A stretch of 64,000 bases of DNA from Rubrivivax sp. Lineage in GTDB: Bacteria; Pseudomonadota; Gammaproteobacteria; Burkholderiales; Burkholderiaceae_C. Below, piece after piece: positions 38,055-48,022 of the stretch. The notes beneath the pieces were generated by a model, which was not told the DNA's origin, did no database searches, and saw only the letters and a program-made list of their open reading frames with translations. The stretch covers positions 37,755 through 101,754 of the forward strand of contig SEFA01000009.1 in NCBI GenBank assembly GCA_004210455.1, given 5' to 3'. The position numbers were made by a program, and so were the translations under genes. The stretch's first letter is position 1; the number at the start of each line of letters is the position of its first letter.

Positions 38055-38785
38055 TTGTACGTTTCCCATCACTCTTCCGCCCCTTGCGAACCCTCTTCCT
38101 ACTCCTCGATCGCAGAGAGGCGCGAGCCGACCTTGGCAGTGCGCTCGCGCGCGGCGATCGACGCGCAGGCCGTCGCGCGCTTGAAGGATCGCGTGACGCT
38201 CCTGAATCAAAAGGCCGTTGATGTCTCTGAAGCGGCGATAGCCGCAATGGAGTGGCTCTGCTGCGGGAATGAGCGAGCGATGGAACTGGCCATCCAACGC
38301 GGTACGGGGCAGTCGTCGACGTTCTTCGGTCCCGACAGTCGTTCAATTCCGGAGTTGGTCCGGGAGGCGATTGATCGTGGGGCCCCTTCCGCTATGTGCT
38401 CGGTCAGCCGCCCGAGCTGCTAAAGCTGGCAAGCGTCTTCACGCGTGGATGGGACCGTCTGGACAGCTGTCACAGGCAACTGAGCCCACCGCCAGAGGGG
38501 GTGGACCAACGGGTGCATGCGCAAGTGCTGCGGCAGTCGTTGTTCAAGCGCTCTGTTGAGACGCTGAAAGAAGGGGCGTGCCTGGTGCTGATGTTGCCCG
38601 GATCGTCTGTGATCATGGCAGCACGAGATGCCCAGGGCCAACTCCTGCTATTGACCACCAAGATGTCACTGGGCGCTGCGCCCCCATTGCAGGTCTACGA
38701 GCAGCAGGCCGCCAACGATCGCCTGTCGCAGGCGCTGCAACTATCGACAGGCAATCGATGGGCGATGGTCGTGATGGATGCGTAG
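38055..38785 (+). pseudogene. Unrecognised gene interrupted by a one-base frameshift
   Basis: The first frame runs from TTG 38055 (AAGGAG 5 bases upstream) to a stop at 38423. The second frame continues smoothly from about 38381 to 38785. They meet at the run TGGGGCCCC near 38378-38386. One extra G would join ELVREAIDRG to PFRYVLGQPPELLKLASVF and give a protein of about 244 residues. The N-terminus is Ser/Pro-rich (MYVSHHSSAPCEPSSYSS), the rest helical. I do not recognise it. It has no signal peptide or membrane segment. Third-position GC is lower than in neighbours, which hints at acquired DNA. It may be a real pseudogene or a sequencing error in a homopolymer. Confidence 0.6.
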
Positions 38786-38851
38786 GCCGGTGACGGCGCG
38801 ACCGGCGAAGAGAGACACGCCTGACGCCGAGGGCGCCGTTGCCAGAAAGCA

Positions 38852-38876
38852 GAAAGCCCGGCAGAGCCGGGCTTTC
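38852..38876 (-). terminator. Intrinsic terminator for tRNA-Phe
   Basis: GAAAGCCCGGC / GCCGGGCTTTC, an 11-bp stem with a 3-base loop, starts 7 bases past the tRNA 3' end on the minus strand. On the plus strand it could also end the pseudogene transcript. Confidence 0.85.
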
Positions 38877-38883
38877 TTGAATC

Positions 38884-38959
38884 TGGTGGCCAAGGGCGGA
38901 ATCGAACCACCGACACGCGGATTTTCAATCCGCTGCTCTACCAACTGAGCTACTTGGCC
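38884..38959 (-). tRNA. tRNA-Phe (anticodon GAA)
   Basis: 76 bases with encoded CCA. Acceptor arms GGCCAAG / CTTGGCC, D-loop TAGCTCAGTTGGTAGAGCA, anticodon stem GCGGA-TTGAAAA-TCCGC with GAA at 34-36, and T-arm GGTTCGATTCC fold normally. A possible promoter -10 (TATAGT on the minus strand) is at 39033-39038, inside the region after the response regulator stop. Confidence 0.97.
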
Positions 38960-39041
38960 GTGAGACTGGGTCTCTCCTCGTCGTTTCAGCTGTTCCAGGT
39001 CTTGCGTCCCGTGCCGAACAACGAAGACAGCGACTATAGCA

Positions 39042-39773
39042 CTAAATTCCGCTGCCGCGCTTGTTTCTCGACAAATCGACGCCCAGTTGCTTGAGCTTGC
39101 GATACAGGTGGGTGCGTTCGAGGCCGGTCTTCTCCGCCACGCGGGTCATGGAGCCGTTCTCCTTGGCCAGATGGAACTCGAAGTAGCTTTTCTCGAACGC
39201 ATCACGCGCTTCGCGCAGCGGGCGATCCAGCTCGAAGACCTGCTCCGACGCCAGACCCTGGTGCGGCAGCGGCGTCACCGGCGCCAGGCCGGCCGTCTGC
39301 ACCGGCATTGCACCGCCGGTCGCGATGGGCTGCATCGTCTCCGGGCGCGGGTAGCTGTTGCCGATCACCGTGCCGATCACCGGTGGCGCCGGCGGAGCCG
39401 GGCGCGGCGCCGTCTTCACCAGCGCCTGCTCGACCGCGCGCAGCAGCTTCTGCAGCGTGATCGGCTTCTCCAGGAAGGCCATCGCGCCGAACTTGGTCGC
39501 CTCGACCGCCGTGTCGATCGTGCCGTGGCCGCTCATCATGATGACCGGCATCGTCAATTGGCCGGTGCTGCCCCATTCCTTGAGCAGCGTGATGCCGTCG
39601 ACGTCCGGCATCCAGATGTCCAGCAGCACCAGGTCCGGTCGCGAGCGCTCGCGGCTGGCCCTCGCCTGCTGGGCGTTCTGCGCGAGTTCGATGGTGTGCC
39701 CCTCGTCGGAGAGGATTTCAGACAAGAGGGCCCGGATGCCCAGTTCGTCGTCAACAACAAGAATGGTTGCCAT
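39042..39773 (-). CDS. NtrX-like response regulator lacking the AAA+ domain (REC + Fis HTH)
   Basis: 243 residues. The receiver has VVDDE, phosphoacceptor Asp52 (LLDIWMPD), MMSGHG and EKPIT. A Pro/Ala-rich linker (about 123-175) takes the place of the sigma-54-interacting AAA+ domain. A Fis-type helix-turn-helix follows (GSMTRVAEKTGLERTHLYRK). NtrX proper is about 450 residues with GAFTGA; none is present here. It starts 6 bases after ntrY, so the pair is cognate. It should bind DNA but cannot activate RNA polymerase-sigma54 in the usual way. Confidence 0.88.
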   Translation of the reverse strand: MATILVVDDELGIRALLSEILSDEGHTIELAQNAQQARASRERSRPDLVLLDIWMPDVDGITLLKEWGSTGQLTMPVIMMSGHGTIDTAVEATKFGAMAFLEKPITLQKLLRAVEQALVKTAPRPAPPAPPVIGTVIGNSYPRPETMQPIATGGAMPVQTAGLAPVTPLPHQGLASEQVFELDRPLREARDAFEKSYFEFHLAKENGSMTRVAEKTGLERTHLYRKLKQLGVDLSRNKRGSGI

Positions 39774-39779
39774 GTATGC

Positions 39780-42029
39780 CTACTGTTCACGCGGCCGAGG
39801 CGCGTCCTGCGCAGGGCTCGGTGCAGTCGCGAGTTTTGAAAATGATAACGAAACTTGTGCGCCGCTCGGCGGCTGATCGGCGCCGCTGGCTGCTGGGAGA
39901 TTCACCAAGCGGATCCTCGCACCGTGCTCGTCGGCGATTTTCTTCACTACCGCCAGGCCCAGCCCCGTGCCCTTCGTCTTCGTCGTGACGTAAGGCTCGA
40001 AGGCGCGCTTCAGCACATGCTCGGCAAAACCTGGCCCGTTGTCGACGATCACCAGCCGCAGCGCCCGCAGCTCGCCCGATTCCGTCAACGCCTTCTGGGT
40101 CCGCACCGTCACGTGCCCGTCCGGACGATGGCTGACCGCGTCCAGCGCGTTCTGCACGAGGTTGTGGATCACCTGCCTCAACTGCGGCGCGTCCCCGAGC
40201 ATCAGCGGCGGATCGACCGCCAGGTCTGCATGCAGCTGTCCCGCCTCCTGGGCTTCGGCGTACAGCGTCAGCACTTCGGCGACCAGCCCGTTCAGGTCCA
40301 GCGGCGCGAGCTTGGCCGCCGGGAGCCGAGCATAGTCCCGGAATTCATTGACCAGCTGCTTCATCGCCTGGACCTGGTTCACGATGGTGCCCACCGATCG
40401 CACCAGCATCGCCTGGTCGTTGCCCTCGAGCTTGGACTCGAGCTTGAACTGCAGCCGTTCCGCCGACAGCTGGATCGGCGTCAGCGGGTTCTTGATCTCG
40501 TGCGCGAGCCGTCGCGCCACCTCGCTCCACGCTGCGGAGCGCTGCGCCGACACGACCTCGCTGATGTCGTCGAACACCAGCAGCCGCGCATCCTGCGGCA
40601 GCAGTGCGCCCCGCACCAGCAGCGTCAATGCCGTCTTCTCGTCGAGCTGCAGCTCGAACGAATCCTGCCAGTGTTCGCGTTCGCCGGATTCCGAACTCTG
40701 CAGCTCGAAGCGCTGCCAGATGTCCTTGCTGAAGGCCGCCAGCGCCGGCAGTTCCTCCAGCTCCCGGCCCACGTAGGCCGACAGCGGCAGCTTCAGGATG
40801 CGCGTCGCGCCGGGGTTGACGGTCTCGATGTGCCGGTCGCCGTCGAACACGATCACGCCGGCGGTCAGGTTGTCGAGGATGGTCTGCACGTGCGTGCGCG
40901 CGCGCTCCAGCTGTGTCACGCTGAGCTCGACCAGCGCGCGCGCGTCGGCCAGCTGCTGCGTCATGTCGGCGAACGATTGCGTCAGTCCGCCCAGTTCGTC
41001 GCGCGAGCGGAACACCGGTTTGGCCTTCAGGTCGCCGGTCGCCACCTCGCGCATGCCCTCAGCGAGCAGCAGCAGCGGCTGCACCAGCTGGTTGGACAGT
41101 GCCACAGCCAGCAGCAGCGCCGCGAACACCGCCAGGATCAGCACCAGCGTCAGCGTGCCCAGGTACATGCGCCGCAGGCCGTCGCGCAGCAGCGAGCGCT
41201 GCAGGTACTCCTGGTTCGCCGTCGACACGTTCAGTGCGTTGCTGATCACCTTGCCGGAGATCTGCTTGACGACCATCAGGTAGCGGTCGCTGTTGGTCAA
41301 CTGCAGTGCGCTGCTCGGCAGCAGTGCCAGCGACCGGATCCTGGCCTCGCCCTGCATCGCCAGCTGCTCATCCTCCAACCCTTCGAGCCGTGACGCGATG
41401 CCGTTGCTGCGCGCCTGCGAGATCAGCGCCGCGCTGGGCCGCGCCGGGATCTCGCTCGACTCCCCGCCGGCGGACAGCACCACCTGGCCGTTCCCCGCCA
41501 CCAGGGCCACGCTGCGCGCGCCGAGCTGGTCGCGCAGCCGCTCCAGCGCCAGCGGCGCCAGCGCCCCGTCTTCCCAGCGTTCCGCGGCGGCGCGGGTGCG
41601 GGTCGTCTGTTCGGTGCGCAGGTTCTCCAGCGTGTCCTGGCCGAGCGCCAGACCGGCCTCCAGCGCGCTGGCCAGGCGCTGGTCGAACAGGCTCTCGATG
41701 CTCCGGTTCACGAACTGGTAGGACACCGTGTAGATGAGGAGACCTGGCACCACGCCGACGATCGCGAAGATCCCGGCGAGCTTGAGCAGCAGCCGGCTGC
41801 CGAAGCGGGCGCGTTTCACCCGCAGCGCGAGGCGCGTGCCGGCCACGCCGATGACGATGATCAGCGCGGTGGCGACGGCGACGTTGACCCAGAACAGCCA
41901 GACGTAGTGGCGTTCGAGGAAGCCGCGCTGTGCGGTCGTGCTGATGGACAGCAGGAACGCCAGCATGCCGCTGGCGCCCGCGATCGCGGTCACGGAGATC
42001 AACCACGCCAGGCGCGCCGACTTGGTCAC
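39780..42029 (-). CDS. ntrY: NtrY-like membrane sensor histidine kinase
   Basis: 749 residues. Several N-terminal membrane helices (about 8-30, 45-65, 82-105) and a periplasmic region precede a further helix near 300, HAMP, PAS, and the kinase core. His510 is in RRLAHEIKNPLTPIQLSAER; the ATPase has NLVQNALDA, DNGPGF and GTGLGLAVV. This is the NtrY architecture. It is in the rsmB-DUF4390-ntrY-regulator order shared by many betaproteobacteria. The signal is unknown; relatives respond to nitrogen or redox state. Confidence 0.92.
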   Translation of the reverse strand: MTKSARLAWLISVTAIAGASGMLAFLLSISTTAQRGFLERHYVWLFWVNVAVATALIIVIGVAGTRLALRVKRARFGSRLLLKLAGIFAIVGVVPGLLIYTVSYQFVNRSIESLFDQRLASALEAGLALGQDTLENLRTEQTTRTRAAAERWEDGALAPLALERLRDQLGARSVALVAGNGQVVLSAGGESSEIPARPSAALISQARSNGIASRLEGLEDEQLAMQGEARIRSLALLPSSALQLTNSDRYLMVVKQISGKVISNALNVSTANQEYLQRSLLRDGLRRMYLGTLTLVLILAVFAALLLAVALSNQLVQPLLLLAEGMREVATGDLKAKPVFRSRDELGGLTQSFADMTQQLADARALVELSVTQLERARTHVQTILDNLTAGVIVFDGDRHIETVNPGATRILKLPLSAYVGRELEELPALAAFSKDIWQRFELQSSESGEREHWQDSFELQLDEKTALTLLVRGALLPQDARLLVFDDISEVVSAQRSAAWSEVARRLAHEIKNPLTPIQLSAERLQFKLESKLEGNDQAMLVRSVGTIVNQVQAMKQLVNEFRDYARLPAAKLAPLDLNGLVAEVLTLYAEAQEAGQLHADLAVDPPLMLGDAPQLRQVIHNLVQNALDAVSHRPDGHVTVRTQKALTESGELRALRLVIVDNGPGFAEHVLKRAFEPYVTTKTKGTGLGLAVVKKIADEHGARIRLVNLPAASGADQPPSGAQVSLSFSKLATAPSPAQDAPRPREQ

Positions 42030-42085
42030 GGGTCAGGATCCTTGCTGAATCACGGGAGATGGAAGGAGCGGCGAAGTCGGCGTGC

Positions 42086-42700
42086 TCAGGGTTGCGGCCG
42101 GTTCGGCGGCGGCGTGGACGGCGCCTCCAGCGTCAGTGTGAGATTGCGGTCCACGCCCAGCGCCCAGCCCTGGCTGCCGCCCAGGCCGATCTGCATCGGT
42201 CGCGGGAGCTGCGCCGTGTCCAGCTTGTAGCTGAACTCCAGGTAATAGCGGCCATCGTCCTCGATGTCCTTGGTCTCGGCGACGCGCCACCCCGACACGC
42301 CGCGCAACGAGGCGATCGCCTCGCCCAGCGTGTCGAAGCTCTGGTGCAGGCCGCCGGTGCTCACGCGGTACTGGCGGGTGAGCGGCTGCCAGGTCAGTCT
42401 CCAGGTCCGGGTGGCCTGGGCGACGCGGGCGTCGCGCCAGTACCAGCGGTTGCGCAACACCTGGACCTCGGCCACGAAGTACACCGCCACGCCCTTGAGC
42501 AGCGCGTCCTCGGCCTGCCGGGGCAGCTCGAAGCGCGTGCTGAAGCTCACCGCCAGGCCGTCCTCGACGCGTTCCGCGTTCAGCACCTGCAAGGCCACGC
42601 CCTGGGCCAGCGCCCAGCCGTGCAGCGCCAGCAGCGCACCGACCAGGGTCAGGCGCTGCCACCAGGAACGCAGCGGAACGGGACGGGATGGCGGAGACAC
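42086..42700 (-). CDS. DUF4390 domain protein
   Basis: 204 residues. A hydrophobic N-terminus (LTLVGALLALHGWALAQG) acts as signal peptide or anchor. The remainder is beta-rich with the WYWRDARVAQATRTWRLTW segment of DUF4390. No ATG is available; GTG 42700, 29 bases after rsmB, is the best start, although ribosome binding is unclear. It almost always precedes ntrY, so it probably serves the same signalling pathway, but its function is unknown. Confidence 0.8.
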   Translation of the reverse strand: MSPPSRPVPLRSWWQRLTLVGALLALHGWALAQGVALQVLNAERVEDGLAVSFSTRFELPRQAEDALLKGVAVYFVAEVQVLRNRWYWRDARVAQATRTWRLTWQPLTRQYRVSTGGLHQSFDTLGEAIASLRGVSGWRVAETKDIEDDGRYYLEFSYKLDTAQLPRPMQIGLGGSQGWALGVDRNLTLTLEAPSTPPPNRPQP

Positions 42701-42729
42701 GCGGCAGGATTCAGGGGGGAGTTCTCGGG

Positions 42730-44124
42730 TCAGGACTTCTGCAACAGCGCGTAATAGAAGCCGTCGGTGACGGCCGGCGCGCCGGAGGCGGAGTCCTGCG
42801 GACCATTGTCTGCGAGCGGCAGCAGATGCCCGGCCCCCTGGTCGAACTGACGCGACCGCGCATCGCCATGGCGTTGCAAAAACGCGTCGATCTGGTCCTG
42901 GCCTTCGGCCTTGAAAACAGAACAGGTCGCGTACAGCAGCCGCCCGCCCGGTCTGAGCAGCGGCCACAGCGCCTCCAGCAGCTCGGCCTGGATGCGGGCG
43001 AGCGACGGGATGTCGTCGGGCCGGCGCAGCCAGCGCACGTCCGGATGCCGGCGCACGATTCCCGATGCGCTGCACGGCGCGTCCAGCAGGATGGCGTCGA
43101 ACGGGCGGCCGTCCCACCAGGCGGCGGTGTCGCGAGCGTCGGCGGCGCGCACCGCGCCGACGAGATTCAAGCGTTGAAGGTTCTGGCTGACCCGCTCCAG
43201 CCGTTTGGCGTCGGCGTCCAAAGCCAGCAGATCGAGGCGGTTGCCGGCGAGTTCCTGCAGGTGGGCGGTCTTGCCTCCCGGAGCGGCGCAGGCGTCGAGC
43301 ACCCGCGCGCCGTCGCCCAGCTCCGGCCATTCCTCTCCCGGGGACAGGTCTTGCGGCCGGCGTTGGCCCAGCAGCAAGGGCGCGGCCAGTTGGGCGGAGG
43401 CATCCTGGACCGAGGCATGGCCTGCGTCGAAACCGGGCAGGGCCTGGACCGGTCGTGGCTCGTCGAGGACGACCGCCTGCGGGAACAGTGGGCCGGCCGC
43501 ATGCGCGGCGATGCCGGCGTCCTGCAGGCGGGCGAGATAGCCGTCGAGATCGTCGTGGGCGGGATTGACGCGCAGCGTCATCGGCGGCTTCTGCTGGTTG
43601 GCTTGGAGCAGGCCCTGCCACTCGGCGGGCCAATCGGTGCGCAGACGGTCCTGCCACCAGCGCGGGTGGTTGAAGCGGGCGATCGGGTCCGCCTCCGCGG
43701 CGGCGACGAGCGCTTCGCGCTCGCGCAGGAAGCGCCGCAGCACTGCATTGGCGAAGCCTGCGCTGTTGGGCGCCCGCTGGCGCACGGCATGGACGGCCTG
43801 ATCGACCAGCGTGTGGTCGGCGTAGGCCGTCTCGCCGGGCCAGAGGAGGGCGAGCGCGGTCACCAGCAGGGCATCCACCCGAGGCGGCGGATTTTTCGGA
43901 GCAAGTGCGGCGCGCACCACCTGCGCCGCGCCGAGGCGGCGCAGCACGGTGAAGCTCAGCGCCTGGACGCCGGGGCGGATCTCGGCGGGGCAGCGTGCGA
44001 GCCACTCGGTGAGTGAGTGGCCGTCGCGCACGGCCTGGACTGCATCGGCGGCACTGGCCAACAGTCGATGGAGCGGAGGCGCGCCGCCGGAGGAGGGATT
44101 CTTGGGGGAAGGGGGGGCAGACAC
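42730..44124 (-). CDS. rsmB: 16S rRNA m5C967 methyltransferase RsmB
   Basis: 464 residues. An N-terminal NusB-like domain is followed by the methyltransferase with SAM motif LDACAAPGGKTAHLQEL, LLDAPCSASGIVRRHPD (with a PC motif cysteine) and the second cysteine in LLYATCSVF. Length is slightly above the usual 430 because of an N-terminal Pro/Ser stretch. It starts divergently from folE with 59 bases between. Confidence 0.95.
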   Translation of the reverse strand: MSAPPSPKNPSSGGAPPLHRLLASAADAVQAVRDGHSLTEWLARCPAEIRPGVQALSFTVLRRLGAAQVVRAALAPKNPPPRVDALLVTALALLWPGETAYADHTLVDQAVHAVRQRAPNSAGFANAVLRRFLREREALVAAAEADPIARFNHPRWWQDRLRTDWPAEWQGLLQANQQKPPMTLRVNPAHDDLDGYLARLQDAGIAAHAAGPLFPQAVVLDEPRPVQALPGFDAGHASVQDASAQLAAPLLLGQRRPQDLSPGEEWPELGDGARVLDACAAPGGKTAHLQELAGNRLDLLALDADAKRLERVSQNLQRLNLVGAVRAADARDTAAWWDGRPFDAILLDAPCSASGIVRRHPDVRWLRRPDDIPSLARIQAELLEALWPLLRPGGRLLYATCSVFKAEGQDQIDAFLQRHGDARSRQFDQGAGHLLPLADNGPQDSASGAPAVTDGFYYALLQKS

Positions 44125-44183
44125 TGGTGGAGTTTAGTGGCGAAGGCAGCGAGTGTTTTTGGGGCCTGCGACAATCCGTCCTC

Positions 44184-44903
44184 ATGACGAGCACCCTGAT
44201 TCTGAGCCCCGACGAGCTGGCCGCGCTGCCCGCGTCGGATCGCATCCGTTACCGCCTGGTCCAGGCGGGTCGTCGCCACCATGCCAACGACAACATTGCC
44301 GAGTTCATCGAAGCTGGCGAGCTGGAGCAATTGCAGGCTGAGGTCCAGACGCGGATGCAGGCGGTGCTGCAATCGCTGGTGATCGACACTGACAGCGATC
44401 ACAACACGCAGGAGACGGCCAAGCGCGTGGCGAAGATGTTTGTGAAGGAGGTCTTCGCCGGTCGTTATGCGCCGCCGCCGCCGGTGACCGAGTTTCCCAA
44501 CGCCGAGCGTCTGAACGAGCTCATGATCGTCGGCCCGATCACGGTGCGCAGCGCCTGTTCGCACCACCTGTGCCCGATCATCGGCAAGGTGTGGATCGGT
44601 CTGCTGCCCAGCGAGCATTCGAATCTGATCGGCCTGTCGAAGTATGTGCGCCTGACCGAGTGGATCATGAGCCGCCCGCAGATCCAGGAGGAGGCGGTGG
44701 TGATGCTGGCCAACGAACTGCAGGACCGTGTCAAGCCTGACGGTCTTGCGATCGTGATGGATGCGGACCACTTCTGCATGCACTGGCGCGGCGTCAAGGA
44801 CATGGACTCGACGATGACCAACAGCGTCATGCGCGGTTCGTTCCTGAAGGATGCGACGCTGCGTGCCGAGTTCCTCGCGCTGATGAAGCACAAGAAGGGG
44901 TGA
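44184..44903 (+). CDS. folE: GTP cyclohydrolase I FolE
   Basis: 239 residues, converting GTP to dihydroneopterin triphosphate in folate synthesis. The zinc ligands are in VRSACSHHLCPI and HFCMHWRG. LSKYVRLTEWI is also typical. ATG 44184 begins MTSTLILSPDEL; the N-terminal arm is longer than in E. coli. Confidence 0.94.
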   Translation: MTSTLILSPDELAALPASDRIRYRLVQAGRRHHANDNIAEFIEAGELEQLQAEVQTRMQAVLQSLVIDTDSDHNTQETAKRVAKMFVKEVFAGRYAPPPPVTEFPNAERLNELMIVGPITVRSACSHHLCPIIGKVWIGLLPSEHSNLIGLSKYVRLTEWIMSRPQIQEEAVVMLANELQDRVKPDGLAIVMDADHFCMHWRGVKDMDSTMTNSVMRGSFLKDATLRAEFLALMKHKKG

Positions 44904-44925
44904 TCCCTTCAGCGGTCGTTGCGGC

Positions 44926-45495
44926 TCAGAGGCTGCGCGCCTCGCTGAACCCGACGAAGCTCATCAGCACGCGGGTGGGGAACTGCCGGATCGCGGCGTT
45001 GTAGGCCTCGACCGACTGGTTGAAGACCTGCCGCGAGAAGGCGCGCTGGCGGTCGATCATCTTGAGCTCGTCGACGGCGCTCGCGAGGTCCGGATCGATG
45101 CTCAGTTCCGCGTGGTGCTCCACCAGCGACACCATCCGCGTCATCGCGGCGCCGTGCACCGCCGCGGCCACCGCCAGCTGCGCCACCGGATCTGCCGCAT
45201 GGGGTCTCGAGCGTACCGCCTGCGCGGCGGCCTTGGCTTCGACCTGCGCGGCGGCCAGCGCGTCCAGGCTGGCCTGCTCGCTGGGCAGGCGTTCGCGCAG
45301 CCGCTCCAGCAGCAGGTCGCCGTGAGCGAAACGGCGCGTCAACGCGTCGTCCAGCTGAGCGTAGGCCTTGCCGATCTCATTGCGCAGCAGCATCACGCGG
45401 TTGTAGGCGCCGATGCTCCAGAAGGCCAGCACCGCGCCCAGTCCCCACAGCCACCAGTTCAGGTGCCAGCCGGCCACGTCGTTCACGTCATTCAT
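44926..45495 (-). CDS. LemA-family membrane protein
   Basis: 189 residues. One N-terminal membrane helix (HLNWWLWGLGAVLAFWSI) is followed by a long helical region starting YNRVMLLRNEIGKAYAQLDD, the LemA signature. The function of the family is not established. ATG 45495 follows queC by 23 bases, so they may be co-transcribed. The stop is convergent with folE. Confidence 0.88.
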   Translation of the reverse strand: MNDVNDVAGWHLNWWLWGLGAVLAFWSIGAYNRVMLLRNEIGKAYAQLDDALTRRFAHGDLLLERLRERLPSEQASLDALAAAQVEAKAAAQAVRSRPHAADPVAQLAVAAAVHGAAMTRMVSLVEHHAELSIDPDLASAVDELKMIDRQRAFSRQVFNQSVEAYNAAIRQFPTRVLMSFVGFSEARSL

Positions 45496-45518
45496 GGCGT
45501 CGTCCGCGTCGGCCGTGC

Positions 45519-46283
45519 TCAGGGCGCCACGGCCGGGCCGGCCGGCTTGCCGAGCTGGAATTCGTTCCAGCCCTTGGCGCGCAGCTCGCAGGCCGGGCAG
45601 TGGCCGCAGCCCCAGCCCCAGGCGTGCCGGGTCTTGCGCTCGCCGAGGTAGCAGGTGTGGGTGTGCTCGATGATCAGGTCGTTGAAAGCCGCGCCGCCGA
45701 GCGACTCCGTCAGCGCCCAGGTCTGCGCCTTGGTCAGGAACATCAGCGGCGTGTCCAGCGTCATCGGCGTGTCCAGCCCCAGGCTCAGCGCGACCTGCAG
45801 CGCCTTGAGCGTGTTGTCGCGGCAGTCCGGATAACCGGAGAAATCCGTCTCGCACATCCCGCCGACCAGCACGGACGCCCCGCGCCGGTAGGCCAGCGTC
45901 GCGGCGAAGGTCAGGAACAGCAGGTTGCGACCGGGCACGAAGGTGTTGGGCAGCCCGTTGGCCTGCAGCTCGATCGCGCGTTCCTGCGTCAGCGCGGTGT
46001 CGGAGATCTGGCCCAGCAGGCTCAGGTCGAGCAGATGGTCCTCGCCGAGCTTGGGCGCCCACTGCGGGAACTGCGCGGCGATCTGCGTGCGTACGGTCTG
46101 GCGGCAGTCGAGCTCGACGCGATGGCGCTGGCCGTAGTCGAAGCCCAGCGTTTCCACCTCGGCGAAACGGTCCAGCGCCCAGGCCAGGCAGGCGGTGGAG
46201 TCCTGACCGCCGGAGAACAGCACCAGCGCCTTGCGGCGCGAGGCGTGGACGGCGGGAATCGGGGCGGTGGCGGCGTCGGACAT
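45519..46283 (-). CDS. queC: 7-cyano-7-deazaguanine synthase QueC
   Basis: 254 residues. It makes preQ0 in the queuosine pathway, using ATP and ammonia. The PP-loop [18 protein letters not shown] and the zinc-binding cysteines in the C-terminal part (CYLG, then [10 protein letters not shown]) are intact. Start ATG 46283. No other que genes are in the window. Confidence 0.95.
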   Translation of the reverse strand: MSDAATAPIPAVHASRRKALVLFSGGQDSTACLAWALDRFAEVETLGFDYGQRHRVELDCRQTVRTQIAAQFPQWAPKLGEDHLLDLSLLGQISDTALTQERAIELQANGLPNTFVPGRNLLFLTFAATLAYRRGASVLVGGMCETDFSGYPDCRDNTLKALQVALSLGLDTPMTLDTPLMFLTKAQTWALTESLGGAAFNDLIIEHTHTCYLGERKTRHAWGWGCGHCPACELRAKGWNEFQLGKPAGPAVAP

Positions 46284-46394
46284 GGGGAAATGGGCAGGGC
46301 GGCGGGCCCGCGGGCCCGCAGTTGACAGGGAATGCGGCAGGCCGGAAGTGTGCCAGCACCGTGATAGCGTCGTCGGCCTCAAGGAGGAAAAGCA

Positions 46395-48017
46395 ATGCAA
46401 CGAGTGTTCAGGGTGAGCGCCATCGCCGCCATCTGCTCCAGCCTGGCAGCGTTCACCGCGCCGGCTGCGGCGGCGGGGACCGGATCGTCGACGGGGGCGT
46501 CCGAGATCGCCCAGGTGCTCCTGTTTCCGGGCGGCGCCCAGGTCGATCGCACGTTGCGCGTGCCGCCCGGCGCGACGCAGGCGCGATTCGCCTGCCTGCC
46601 CGCCGGTCTGGCCCGCGATGCGCTGCAAGTCCAGGCGCCGGCCGGCGTCAACCTCGGTGAACTCAGGATCGAGCGTGTCGCGCGGGACTCGTTGCCTGAA
46701 TGCCGCCAGCGCGATCCGCGCGTCCGCGAGATCGAGCAGCAACGCAACGCCGTCGAGGCGGAAATCGCCGGCGTCGACCTCGCGCTCGGTTATCTGAAGG
46801 GCTTGTCGGACCGGGAGGCCCGCCCGGGGCCTGCGCTGGCGGCGAGCCTCGACACGCTGCGTCGCAACGCGCAGGACCTCACCGTGAAGAAGCAGGCGCT
46901 GAAGGAGCGCTTGAGCGACCTCGCCAACGACCTCACGGGCGCGAAGGCGGCGGCGCCGACCGCCTCGCCGATGGTGTCGGTCGTGACCTTGCGGCTGTCC
47001 ACGGCGCAGAGCGCGGAGCTCGGCCTGTCGTACCGTGTGCCGGGCGCCGGCTGGCAACCGCAGTACCGCGCGCGGCTGGACACCGCGACCAGCGGGTTGT
47101 CGATCGAACGGCTGGCGCAGATCGCGCAGACCAGCGGCGAGGATTGGGTCGACGTGAAGCTCAAGCTCTCGACGGTGCCGCCGCGCCAGACCCTGATGGC
47201 CGCGCCGATCGAGCCTTGGACGCTGGCGATGTCGCAGGAGCGCTTCGCGGAGATGGCGGAGCGCGCCGGCCGGTCGCGGATGGTCCTGGCACCGCCGCTG
47301 GCCCCGGCGCCAGCCCCTGTGGCGGATCTTGCGGATATCCGGGTCACCGGCTCGGCCGCCCGGCCACAGGTGGTCTTCGACCCGAGCGTCTTCGAAGGCG
47401 AGTTCGGCGCCGAGTACGACCTGCCGCAGCGCGTCACGCTGCGCGCGGACGGCGCGATGTCGACGGTCACGCTGGGCCGTGTGGCGACCGAGCCGCGCCT
47501 GCTCGCCCGGGTCCAGCCGAAGACCGCGGAGGCCGCCTACCTGATCGCCGAACTGCCGCGTCCGCAGGGTTCTTGGCCGTCGGGGCCGGTGCAGCTCTTC
47601 CGGGACAACGCGATGATCGGCGAGACCACGCTGCAGTTCGGCGCCGAGACCACCTGGACGCTGCCCTTCGGCAACGACGAGCGCCTGCGCGTGCGCGTCG
47701 AGCCGGACAAGCGCGACGGCGCCAACAGCGGATTCATCGGCGCGCGCCGCGAGGTCGTCGTGACCCGGCAGTGGCAGGTCGAAAACCTGCGCGGTCGTCC
47801 GGTGACGCTGCAGGTGCTGGAGGCCGCGCCGGTGCCGGAGCACGAGGACATCCGCGTGCAGTCGCAGTTCACGCCGCCCGTGACCCAGGCCGGCTGGCGA
47901 GACCAGCCCGGCATACAGATGTGGGAGCTGCCGCTGGCGCCGAACCAGACGCAACGCTTCCAGGCGGTCTACAAGATCAGCGTGCCGAAGGACGCGGCAG
48001 TGTCGGGCATGCCCTGA
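46395..48017 (+). CDS. Exported MuiA-type protein (DUF4140/DUF4139)
   Basis: 540 residues. A signal peptide (cleavage near PAAAAG) precedes a DUF4140-like N-terminal part ([20 protein letters not shown]), a coiled coil (about 110-175) and the DUF4139 beta domain ([20 protein letters not shown]). The name 'mucoidy inhibitor A' is a family label; the mechanism is unknown. AAGGAGG lies about 8 bases before the ATG. Divergent from queC. Confidence 0.85.
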   Translation: MQRVFRVSAIAAICSSLAAFTAPAAAAGTGSSTGASEIAQVLLFPGGAQVDRTLRVPPGATQARFACLPAGLARDALQVQAPAGVNLGELRIERVARDSLPECRQRDPRVREIEQQRNAVEAEIAGVDLALGYLKGLSDREARPGPALAASLDTLRRNAQDLTVKKQALKERLSDLANDLTGAKAAAPTASPMVSVVTLRLSTAQSAELGLSYRVPGAGWQPQYRARLDTATSGLSIERLAQIAQTSGEDWVDVKLKLSTVPPRQTLMAAPIEPWTLAMSQERFAEMAERAGRSRMVLAPPLAPAPAPVADLADIRVTGSAARPQVVFDPSVFEGEFGAEYDLPQRVTLRADGAMSTVTLGRVATEPRLLARVQPKTAEAAYLIAELPRPQGSWPSGPVQLFRDNAMIGETTLQFGAETTWTLPFGNDERLRVRVEPDKRDGANSGFIGARREVVVTRQWQVENLRGRPVTLQVLEAAPVPEHEDIRVQSQFTPPVTQAGWRDQPGIQMWELPLAPNQTQRFQAVYKISVPKDAAVSGMP

Positions 48018-48022
48018 ACGGG

